Source: Verrucomicrobiota bacterium
GTDB lineage: Bacteria; Verrucomicrobiota; Lentisphaeria; JABSQK01; JAJFLO01
Direction: 5' to 3'
DNA: 64,000 nt
NCBI GenBank assembly: GCA_021772675.1
Contig: JAJFLO010000409.1
Location: forward strand, 31,700-95,699
The stretch's first letter is position 1. Every line of letters starts with the position of its first letter. This document shows, piece after piece, positions 51,001 to 53,308 of the stretch. The translations under genes were made by a program, and so were the position numbers. The notes beneath the pieces are model-generated. The model made no database searches. It was not told the origin of the DNA and saw nothing but the letters and a program-made list of their open reading frames with translations.

Positions 51001-52285
51001 TGATTAAACCCGCAATGCCGGCTGCGGCTTCCAAGTGGCCTATATTGGTTTTTACCGAACCTATTTTACAAAACTGCTTTTCGTTAGTATACTGTTGAAA
51101 GGCCTGTGTAATTGCTTCTATTTCAATAGGATCGCCAAGGGATGTCCCAGTACCATGCGCTTCGAAATAGCGCATTGATGCCGGGTTGATGCGGGCATTT
51201 TCGTAGGCAGCTGTTAAAACTTCTTTCTGAGCGCTAACCCGAGGTGCATTTAACGAGCGACCTTGCCCAACATGATTCACGGCGCTTCCCTTTATAACAG
51301 CATGAATGGTATTGCCATCAGCGATCGCTTTTACCAGAGGTTGTAATAACAAAACACCAACACCTTCGCCAGGAACATAGCCGTTTGCATCTTTATCAAA
51401 TGTCTTACATTGACCATCCGGACTAAGCATTTTAGCCTTGGCAAAAGAAATGTATTTCCATGGATTGAAATCAAGACTGACCCCGCCAACCAATGCATAA
51501 TTACTCTCACCCGAATTGAGTGATTGACGTGCTTGATGCAATGCCACCAATGATGATGCACATGCCGTATCAATGGTTTGACTATTTCCTGATAGACCAA
51601 GACTGAATGATACCCGATTTGACAGAATACACGCATAATTCCCTGAACATGCGTAGCTATCCGTGATAACATCGGGCGCTAACATATCCTGATAATAATC
51701 CATCGCCATCACAGCGACAAATACCGAGGTTGGTACCTTCTGCAAGTCGTTTATCGGTATGCCGGCATTTTCAACACACCGCCACGATTCCTCCAACAAC
51801 AATCGTTGTTGCGGATCCATGTTACGTGCTTCACGAGGAGAGATATTAAAAAATTGATTATCAAAGTGATCGATGTCTTTCAGGAAACCACCGTATTGCA
51901 TGCGATCAGTAACTGATGACTTGATCGTCTCAGCACTATAGTTACTAATATCCCATCGATCAGCTGGAATCCTGGAGATTGAATTTTTCCCGGCAGCAAG
52001 ATTTTTCCAGAATTCATGGTAATCATTCGCGTCAGGAAATCGGCAGGACATACCTATTATCGCAATATCATTGGGTAGGATTTCGAGACCATTGAGATTG
52101 TATTTCGCACTGGAAGAATTCTTCGGCGATAGGATGGATTTAGAGTCTTCTCTCAAAGTTCGAACCAATCGCCTAATCTGCCGTTCACTTATAGACAACA
52201 TCTTCGCCGCCATAGCCTGGCGAATCTCATGGTTCAGGACTTTCCGGAGAATCCGATCCCTTATTTCCTTCTTTTTCCGATTCAC
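32966..52285 (-). CDS. trans-AT polyketide synthase PKS-A, first protein of the operon (four modules, degenerate AT-like domain)
   Basis: 6439 residues, GTG start at 52283-52285 with GGGA upstream. The in-frame ATG option is blocked because the nearby ATGATG runs into TGA. Approximate order: HTH-like segment 1-50; KS 74-496; AT-like region 600-990 without GHSxGE; DH 1035-1310; KR 1559-1710; ACP 1847; KS 1939-2368; DH without catalytic His 2586; KR 3097-3250; C-methyltransferase with LEIGAGTGGTS 3549; two ACPs 3799 and 3958 (both GIDSIL); ER 4030-4345 with SAAGGIG; KS with QGTGT 4391-4820; ACP 5067 (GISSLI); KS 5161-5576; KR 6021-6165; ACP 6379 (GLDSIT). No loading module is seen, so the first KS must receive its starter in trans or from a protein encoded elsewhere. 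The last residues (GQVSGFGCQDSYHRDH) are translated from heptamer repeat. Confidence 0.96.
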   Translation of the reverse strand: MNRKKKEIRDRILRKVLNHEIRQAMAAKMLSISERQIRRLVRTLREDSKSILSPKNSSSAKYNLNGLEILPNDIAIIGMSCRFPDANDYHEFWKNLAAGKNSISRIPADRWDISNYSAETIKSSVTDRMQYGGFLKDIDHFDNQFFNISPREARNMDPQQRLLLEESWRCVENAGIPINDLQKVPTSVFVAVMAMDYYQDMLAPDVITDSYACSGNYACILSNRVSFSLGLSGNSQTIDTACASSLVALHQARQSLNSGESNYALVGGVSLDFNPWKYISFAKAKMLSPDGQCKTFDKDANGYVPGEGVGVLLLQPLVKAIADGNTIHAVIKGSAVNHVGQGRSLNAPRVSAQKEVLTAAYENARINPASMRYFEAHGTGTSLGDPIEIEAITQAFQQYTNEKQFCKIGSVKTNIGHLEAAAGIAGLIKVCLMMRHKTIPKSLNYNTANPIIDFEHSPVTVANCLEPWRETEEGTRCAGVSSFGFGGVNAHVVVEEFRDPFTKDRPRKTHDQLLHRAFILSAKSEQSLRLLIKSWSNYVVNDDFINQDLDLTCKTLMLSRESYPYRFGFCITDRESLADTLNELAKTYNSKLSHRQSGRKSHVIMVIGEINADSDVPQIINQANKDLLFKRNFNRCRKVLKKLAEEIPIALADNGINDPDHKKLVEFCILYSLAKRFLDLGVAPALICGEGQGYLVTMCINGMISLDASLRILLNHSDSTEHLASRPHYPFYDPFSQAIIYPFAIDDHYLNVLTSHLGDIDSLFKRYIKKAQLLVTNQYTFRKYLENWNTALKSHYQTDIYGLLDQKISNHKDRCVVLVLILTSLRQLSKKWNLSEKDPEISPALSELVQLVVNDVIPTKELVDYLKSDEPSSPILSAKIQSKVNSKNIKIDDYVLLSKHNQPLAAIHDLGNRISATSENLLEVVSEEALSDPVFVELGRLSQPMPTNQSVRIVIDETIDYTIANSTLDIWLSGIDLAWSKSLSKTSGSKLPLPVYPFDRRPFWIEHSQPNTVQQSQIVGDNGTVTTNKIDRFTKDSRFHKDDWFTVPIDPNDDLIKDHIIVGRSIIPGALLISCALKSIEKGGGSSVNELGSIRFKRPGVVTSKCNLEIKLNTEGNEFELKMVNDVIANGTYRYFSQGAPEKFIVDSLQFLESISTDNLYTKLHEHGYHYGPGLQLISGIFKDDNHTIFRLAASLENNQSKQFLEASILDGIFQSLLVAADVNPVMNKENVLFVPYTIDCLFTYDALSNNCIVVINTNDIDVLSTHFSGSALVYDENGLPLLKVNHIVFKKVQKDFLVRNKSLPEVYRDAPTFFKPTWIKTQPGTIPKITANAIHLIFLDSNGILGQKLGNTLGKVNADVYYVQQEDSIAEVKRASADTFIIDILQERHLHQMLATVSAGMQQETLELFTYYLSSYEYPAESLDNLNQLRLKQSNGVLALFHIAKMCMQTRFREMTLIVAAKDCFAVNSDDQQSGYAFSSIGGLVKTLRLESRINAKFIDIGVSGKPAISDIILKESKIQDNESIIIYRNGNRFIQSIEPITLSSHPDTRLYRQHGVYLIVGGAGNIGRELSLHLVRQCNTKIVWFGRSDLKQDQLEIINEARTLGSEIIYLSVDISDADQLREKIAYIRDGIGPIQGIFHVAGILEDSLIANKDINSFERVLKSKVYGLWELDRLTRTEPLDFFIVFSSVVSIYGNIGQADYAAANSFLDTFIQWRKQQERPGKSLSINWTLWTDGGMGHSKHIRESFSEQFGLVHSHDALLALDQIISTEFGQLIVTGKSDICPVYNKQSEVNKTNSDLKGDRSDRMDCDLRENVKHELIAMVVEILGVGSEDIDEDTDLREYGLESISLTELTEKLVEAFNIDINPTILFEYPNLNDLCTYLLDNFSDKFEDNYSETKSDKLIEPENDDDLSETYQIEQDVSAFRVIDNDAVIDNTDIAIVGMAGRFPKSKNVNEFWDNLINGRDLITEIPFTRWDWRDYWGNDTDGVNKSISKWGGFIDGIAEFDPEFFNISRREAELMDPQQRLLIECVWHAIEDAGYKASTLSDTQTGVYIGVCNDDYRELMDETVSQVSAFSTTGTYFSIIPNRISYLFDFHGPSVPIDTACSSSLVALHEAVTALIRGDCDSAFVGGVNICLTPKNFISFSQAGMLSPDGRCKTFDKAANGYVRGEGVGVIYLKPLKKAVSDNDHIYGIIKGSAVNHGGFANTLTSPNPNAQADLLLNAYERAGINPETVTYIETHGTGTQLGDPIEINGLKKAFSQLTGSVSENRCGLGAVKTNIGHLESAAGIAGVIKILLAMKHEHLPKTVHFNDLNQNIDLKNSPFYVIANNQEWAILRDENGREIPRRAGVSSFGFGGTNAHVVLEEYVEKGTGVGCQVSGSGKGKPVLIVLSAKTEECLREYTKELLKYVSRHLKPDTSALTDLTYTLHVGREPMEERLAIIATDISELMERLSAVMSGVFLDGFIFRKTVNVSSKDDSGNRIDEYLREKNLSKLASLWVDGLDVNWDLLYKDEDAKRISLPLYPFNHQHYWLPNDVLNMFYNQKKILHPLVDGFVQEESVGEGLVYEKVFRGNEAIISDYKLDVHPILPAAAYLEMALSVCSTKPNINGFQLSDFRWQTPLSIYNSRTVRLKLTADGENRSVNIQCRRGHDQWTRHCDGLIQFANDETKVSLHRVSVKDIRMRMTSHFAKDDVYGHFSENGLQYGPYFQTINDIWYNKTEALGRLIFPAQYLHELNSYHLHPAVIDGALQCTYIFGKYAGEIKLPLSMKSLTLMERLEKECWVYVEHVDTNCYNIALLNNDGNLLVKIRELILCKRTDQLSQFFYQPFWKKEPLVDNQNPEENPTSPLTRQTAKRILIVYPKDDVNIVKSLIDYHSQDEIACICIVENSSSRSVSYQFENTRPEDTSAAPDTLSAPKMYSGIDQCVGQLSLCDHIYFLCGIPAKTIHLHDLDAVELSQECGVISMYKLIRSLTEKEVIGSQSGLTVVTNQVFPVVASERPHPWAASVVGFITVLANEYPELSVYHLDLDFDSENAKLSGKEIRSGIEVIYNEPKFESGNSVAIRNGKRYVRCIEPIQLSRLLKVPFRQKGVYLILGGAGGIGYNISRYLARNVNARLIWVGRRTIDEQVRSQIHEIEALGGRVMYYQADGSDLEAMRNVLVQCKKLFDTIHGVIQSAIVLNDHLIENMEEAALRDVLTPKIKASVVLANIFEDEPLDFLVFFSSLNSFLGSKGQCNYVAGSMFEDALARHLDLARPYPVKVINWGYWGDIGVVATEGYRKRLAEKGIQSIEVEEGIEAFVRIVAHPSSQIIAMKADDSIIQELCGSDSHNNNLSESKSLRVSNMAGMDNHDNYSNIAHFREGIDNLESLGRQLLFSKLQSMGAFLDPEQRYNKDRLKAILQIDQRNYRLFDAVLKIIEKDDFITVEGYQIVMSPRVQGKQNFLNAEDALNDVKQDILREYPEVSAHLEFMWSCLMEYPRLLTGDLTATDIIFPDGKMTLIEDIYKGNLVADKSNEQVSDRIIEIVKNTVAIRSESDPIRILEIGAGTGGTSATVLDHLNDYSKAVHYDYTDISDAFLRIGNTNFGHYSFIEFKELDISQNPMNQGYIQGSYDVIIGANVVHATSDIQHTLRNIKSLLRTDGHIILNEVTSPQDYLTLTFGLLNGWWLFSDSESRLANSPLLNIDMWRRNLSDCGFKATVCQSVDGTDSKLPTQYVILAENDPLVSTEAAGNSVDVVQESDITSPARHTRGRIENHTAADFVDGKIKDCIAGSVKIASSEIRIEKGFSDYGIDSILGIELINDINKSLDIVLSTTALFNYASIGDFRDHILDKFGSDLEVSLEPLMVGTDALFTRSNESKINRPPERSLSDISTSDQSQSVSYSISHRSSTTRMAADDTPVASVGQNLVKSNKSTDKRDLIEQTVVGIIAQSLNLNGDEIDISKGFSDYGIDSILGIEFIKNFNRDFSINLPTTVLFNYATIKDFVSYINQTYADQIRQTLPRSEVVSEPPGGHQGGAQGILIKSPDRIENIVTETIPLKKLGPGDIRIKVKAFSLNFGDLLCVKGLYPTMPEYPFVPGFEVAGVVQELGANVSSLAIGEDVVGVMGKSLGGHSSVAVTDAHFVVRKPHNLSFVEASSLPVIYLTNSLAFKKAQVQEGEIVLIQSAAGGIGLMAIQFALRNGATIIATAGSDEKLTHLRTLGIRHLINYRTEDFFKRAMDITNGKGVDVVINTLSGDAVQKGLNLLAPGGRYIEIAMTGLIAAKAIDLSNLVQNQTFISIDLRRYMLTQPDKFALDLKEMVRNIEAGSIRPIRCWEFPFTDIKTAYDLMDKRQNIGKIVINAESTDAVGNTPSSNLIGREAVITEARQTDKRLQIRDIPSSQQPIAIVGITGRFPGAEGLDEFWQLLLNRESAITEIPHDRWSIAEHYDSDPNQPNKTVCKWGGFLKDIDKFDASFFNIAGKEAQQMDPQHRLFLESVWQTIEDAGYKCSDIANTSTGIFVGLCNNDYIQLMKKYRIDIEAYTSTGLADSLLAHRVSYFFDFHGPSEIVDTACSSAIVAIHRAVNAIQNGECKQAIAGAVNILLTADGFITFSKAGVLSNDGKVRAFDKDANGFVRSDGVGSVFLKPLHQAEKDHDHIYGVIKGSAVNHNGRGYSLTTPNALAQGRVIEMACKNAEIDPATIDYIETQGTGTKIGDPIEVSALHTAFENLTKNLGTEAAEINSCGIGSVKPNIGHLEAASGMAALAKILLGFKYETIPATINFNQLNSHIDLKNSPFYVLNEQKVWATKHDRSGLPIPRRAGLNSFGFAGGNAHIILEEYLDKRPPKKSPESTLLFIFSAKNSDRLHTIVLRMKLYVLANPTCCLVDVAFTLQIGRENMAKRLAIVADAHEQLLESLEHYLNGEFTTLIVNDDSASDGVTQNIGERAIDLGQLIIDRDLNGLAHHWVQGVDIDWYQLHQHDQHYRVSLPVYPFSGERFWFANDSLETQNRNEFELTHRHFNREHEDKIQTEITEESGAINLDEVIKTQLIVKTEEFLKNLFSREADVPISEMKVTLPLQDYGISSLIIKRCNIALESFFGPLPKTMFYEYQNLQGLARYFVDKHTETLLKEFKMTNIQSRSSAVSTNDTLRESNRKDHQGQSITVQSSPVRDEPIAIIGMSGRYPQALDLNTFWENLKAGKDCISTINPDHWRGAINGGNGNGVLGGFLDDIDKFDPLFFNISPRDAELMDPQERLFLQAAWEVLEDAGYSTTYLTQTRSDRQSQNNVGVFVGVMYSQYQLLSDTAMSYLFSIPNRVSYTFNFSGPSLAIDTACSSSLTAINLACESLHSGASQLAIAGGVNLSLHPLKYKHLADRYFLSSDGRCRSFGEGGDGFVPSEGVGAILLKPLSRAMTDRDHIYGVIKGYSLNHGGKTNGFTVPNPIAQAALIREALIKSGINPESLTYIEAHGTGTELGDPIEIRGLAEAFSREIRLDAHFCAVGSVKSNIGHLEAAAGIAGVSKVLLQLKHRQLVPTLHTSQLNPNIDFEHTLFRVQRQLEEWKRPRIGGQEFPLLAGVSSFGAGGANAHVIIEEYVPIIPQRKHIKFDNSRPVIISLSAKDADRLEEMVKQLLTYIKGSGLSDDQLMNMAYTLHLGREQFEERLAVMVTSMQDLQDKLARYLDVKVSFSDLYLGRVDKNYEAIKMFTSEGDIKDAIDKWIIKGNTRRLAELWTNGLDIDWTVLYADIEPCRLSLPTYPFAKERYWVNESENISVPSLGVDSNAAETCRLQPSVPVVSEQFRELSNKWLFLEEKRIETPLIRSLNWNQLIEGYAGQTVLIIHDDLSDRDELITLLHNLETAAQFSDSDKFQIQSVSTTNLKNQFPETVADIILFVGSNIRSSEYSESKNGDIKLVFYLTQMLMKRACDQKVSVYYLFDGEVNCPKIECEALSGFFKSAAAENPLHRYKLISRYDAPASLSSSQILIREWLNDGSVDSKPMQVECVGYEGETRFIPKLREIIVDPPENAGFREGTSYLIVGGLGPVGELLCRELSERYHNTLVIFSRAPLDEEKKAQCEKIEALGGKVHYYSVDITDRQELEQTYERIKQDVGAIHGVIHLARLVEDGLIVNKSYESFQRVIGAKVQGTVNLDEILKSEPLEFFLLFSSMAAYGIRGSCDYGYSCAFQNAFAIDRERRCKLGLRRGTTISLCWGAWEVDKYQPQNRDEKAKIAGFDLIDIQSAFTALAAILSSPPSAIWILAMGDKIKLRQMMGVGTGLNKSNKSLLVTEEVKTLSDRSNQSTIEGLKIFRDLTEDDILNMDDNAIELMYQALNPNITDVSPKFTMNTENTPQVAPDNADGSEEPDINSLVRDNLAAVLKLDINKIDDHEPIQNYGLDSITGVKITTLLERILKIDVKPQWLIDYPSVDGFSRKLGMMVDRGQVSGFGCQDSYHRDH
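33040..36810 (-). other. PKS module 4: KS-KR-ACP
   Basis: KS TACSSSL / HGTGTE / NIGHLE are intact. The KR has GGLGPVG and FSSMAAYGIRGSCDYGYSCAF: the catalytic Ser and Tyr are present, with an unusual residue environment after the Tyr. The ACP has GLDSIT. The product should be a beta-hydroxy intermediate passed to the atypical KS at the start of PKS-B. The KS N-terminal region is shortened (WRGAINGGNGNGVLGGFL). Confidence 0.82.
36930..39130 (-). other. PKS module 3: KS0-ACP (probably non-elongating)
   Basis: The nucleophile region is TACSSAI and the second His is present (NIGHLE), but the first His is Gln (ETQGTGTKIGD). Only an ACP with GISSLI follows. This is the expected make-up of a transfer-only module. 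Confidence 0.8.
39250..46480 (-). other. PKS module 2: KS-DH(inactive?)-KR-cMT-ACP-ACP-ER
   Basis: KS intact (TACSSSL, HGTGTQ, NIGHLE). The DH-like domain reads SDYKLDVHPILP: the catalytic His is Tyr and the Gly is Val, though DGALQ of the second half remains. The KR has GGAGGIG and CNYVAGSMF. The methyltransferase has the SAM motif LEIGAGTGGTS and should add an alpha-methyl group. Two near-identical ACPs follow. A medium-chain ER (GFEVAGVV, SAAGGIGLMA) comes after the ACPs, a placement known in trans-AT PKSs. The ER would need an enoyl substrate that this module's own DH cannot be expected to make. Confidence 0.82.
45016..45161. repeat. heptamer inverted pair inside PKS-A coding sequence (KS post-linker)
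   Basis: The arms are 45016-45039 (TGTCAGG/TTTCAGG) and 45132-45161 (CCTGACA/CCCGACA), separated by 92 coding bases. They are translated as GTGVGCQVSGSG and SRHLKPDTSAL. Position and spacing are the same as at 6713-6860 in PKS-C. Confidence 0.9.
46640..52070 (-). other. PKS module 1: KS-(AT-like relic)-DH-KR-ACP
   Basis: KS TACASSL / HGTGTS / NIGHLE are intact. The DH has HIIVGRSIIP and ILDGIFQ, the KR GGAGNIG with YAAANSFLD, and the ACP GLESIS. The predicted product is an alpha,beta-unsaturated thioester. This is the only module with a long insert (about 500 residues) between KS and DH; see the AT-like entry. Confidence 0.8.
49320..50480 (-). other. degenerate acyltransferase-like region in PKS-A (no catalytic serine)
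   Basis: About residues 602-989. The order of motifs follows an AT domain: VIMVIGEIN at the strand that normally carries the GQG motif, FKRNFNRCRKVLKKLAEEI, then LVEFCILYSLAKRFLDLGVAPALICGEGQGYLVTM split around residues 665-695, as in the AT helix before GHSxGE. The GHSxG nucleophile elbow reads GEGQG, so the Ser is lost. The later part (PHYPFYDPFSQAI onward) has no clear AT match. An ancestral cis-AT that has decayed, or a structural AT-docking fold, are both possible; the relationship is judged by eye only. Confidence 0.5.
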
Positions 52286-52313
52286 ATCATATCCCAGGTT
52301 GATAGATTCGTTA

Positions 52314-52346
52314 ATTTTATCTTGGAAATTGAATTGTTCTCAATTC
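52314..52346 (-). promoter_or_regulatory. probable sigma70-type promoter of the PKS operon with an overlapping palindrome
   Basis: On the minus strand TTGAGA (52343-52338) and TAAAAT (52319-52314) are separated by 18 bases, about 30 bases before the GTG start of PKS-A. The palindrome GAATTGTTCTCAATTC at 52331-52346 covers the -35 box and is well placed for a repressor or activator site. Confidence 0.5.
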
Positions 52347-52410
52347 CAAATGAAGCCTAAAATCGACTATCTCGCCGGGATAACGAAATAGAAGCGTAAG
52401 TGAACCAATA

Positions 52411-52606
52411 GGATCGCTAAAGCTCTCCTGAAACTTCCGCCTGAAGACGGTACTACAAACTGACACACGCTTCTTGTACAAAATTTCGTATTAAAGTGGA
52501 CCAACACATTTGGCCTATCAACTTTCAGCACACATCGCCAAAATTCAATTGAAGCTCGTTTGTAGTACCGTCTTTAGGCGGAAGTCTAAACGATGCTTCA
52601 GCGAGT
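52411..52606. repeat. REP-like repeats R1 (inverted) and R2
   Basis: R1 (52411-52460, minus orientation) and R2 (52558-52606, plus orientation) share GTTTGTAGTACCGTCTT followed by the rest of the near-palindrome CCGTCTTYAGGCGG and a distal GCTTYAGCGA. They face each other about 100 bases apart between the PKS promoter and the acyl-CoA dehydrogenase gene. Two further copies lie at 55.1-55.3 kb. R2 and R4 are also alike upstream (AAAATTCAAT) and downstream (GTGACC). Confidence 0.8.
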
Positions 52607-52610
52607 AAGT

Positions 52611-53111
52611 GTGACCTTAACCATATATGCCCTACAACAGGACATTATAAATATAAGAAAATTTAAAATTATTGGACAATCATGTTTGAAGCTCCTGCAG
52701 GCAGTCCCACTTTGCGTGAATAAAGCGAGTCGTCGCTGCTTTTTTGTGCTGCCCGAAAAACGCCAATCACTTGGCTCACTACAAATCGCTTTATACTTGA
52801 AGTTAGACTTAAAATATTGGTCATCAAAAGTTGTACTGTTTCTTAGAATTTCACTGCTAAAAAATGAATACAAACACAAAGGCCCTCTAATAAAGTCCCC
52901 AAAATAAGAGGTCCTAATCAGGACATGTTTATGGTAAAAAAAACATAATGCTAATTCTTTGAAAGTCAAATTCAGGACACCTTTTATATAAGTATTTCAT
53001 AAATACCTATCAAATCAAAAATGTCCTCTGCTGATTTAGGACTTTTATGAAAATTGCATTTAATAAATTAAAATTGGAATTACTTTAATGAGGAAAGAAT
53101 TGGAAAGAAAA
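52611..53111. other. AT-rich spacer with AGGAC motifs; no convincing gene
   Basis: Frames of 104 and 123 codons overlap here on opposite strands but resemble nothing known and have no good ribosome sites, so they are not called. The sequence holds three (A/T)TCAGGAC or TTTAGGAC motifs on the plus strand (AGGAC at 52920, 52974 and 53038). The first is half of the palindrome GTCCTAATCAGGAC at 52911-52924, and the third is half of a looser inverted repeat from 53022. They may be operator sites for the acyl-CoA dehydrogenase gene downstream. Confidence 0.35.
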
Positions 53112-53290
53112 AGGTTTCAGGTGTTCAGTCTTCAGACGGAAATTTTGAATAGGCTTTGACGAATTCCATTGGATTTTGATCAAGGTAGCAACTTTTTACT
53201 TTGCTCCTCTTCAGATTTTAGCTCGTCGACACCTGACACCTGACACCTGACACCTGACACCTGACACCTAACACCTAACACCTAAACTCT
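53112..53290. repeat. heptamer inverted-repeat element in the acyl-CoA dehydrogenase leader
   Basis: The left arm is at 53112-53128 (TTTCAGG type). The right array at 53229-53290 is the longest and most regular in the window: five near-perfect CCTGACA units, then CCTAACA and decaying units up to 18 bases before the start codon. The 100-base core does not clearly match family 1 or 2. No Shine-Dalgarno is visible between the array and the ATG. Confidence 0.88.
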
Positions 53291-53308
53291 AAACCTTGAA
53301 CTCTGAAC

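Noticed and set aside
52120..52285. A separate transposase gene at the start of PKS-A
   Set aside because: Only an HTH-like segment is present, in frame with the KS; there is no catalytic domain, inverted terminal repeat or target duplication.
52593..52969. Opposed frames of 104 and 123 codons in the PKS/acyl-CoA dehydrogenase spacer
   Set aside because: They overlap on opposite strands, one begins inside a REP-like repeat, neither has a good ribosome site, and neither peptide resembles a known family.
53229..53290. Regular CCTGACA array as a possible CRISPR or minisatellite locus
   Set aside because: Units are contiguous 7-base repeats without spacers, and no cas genes are present; it belongs to the heptamer family.
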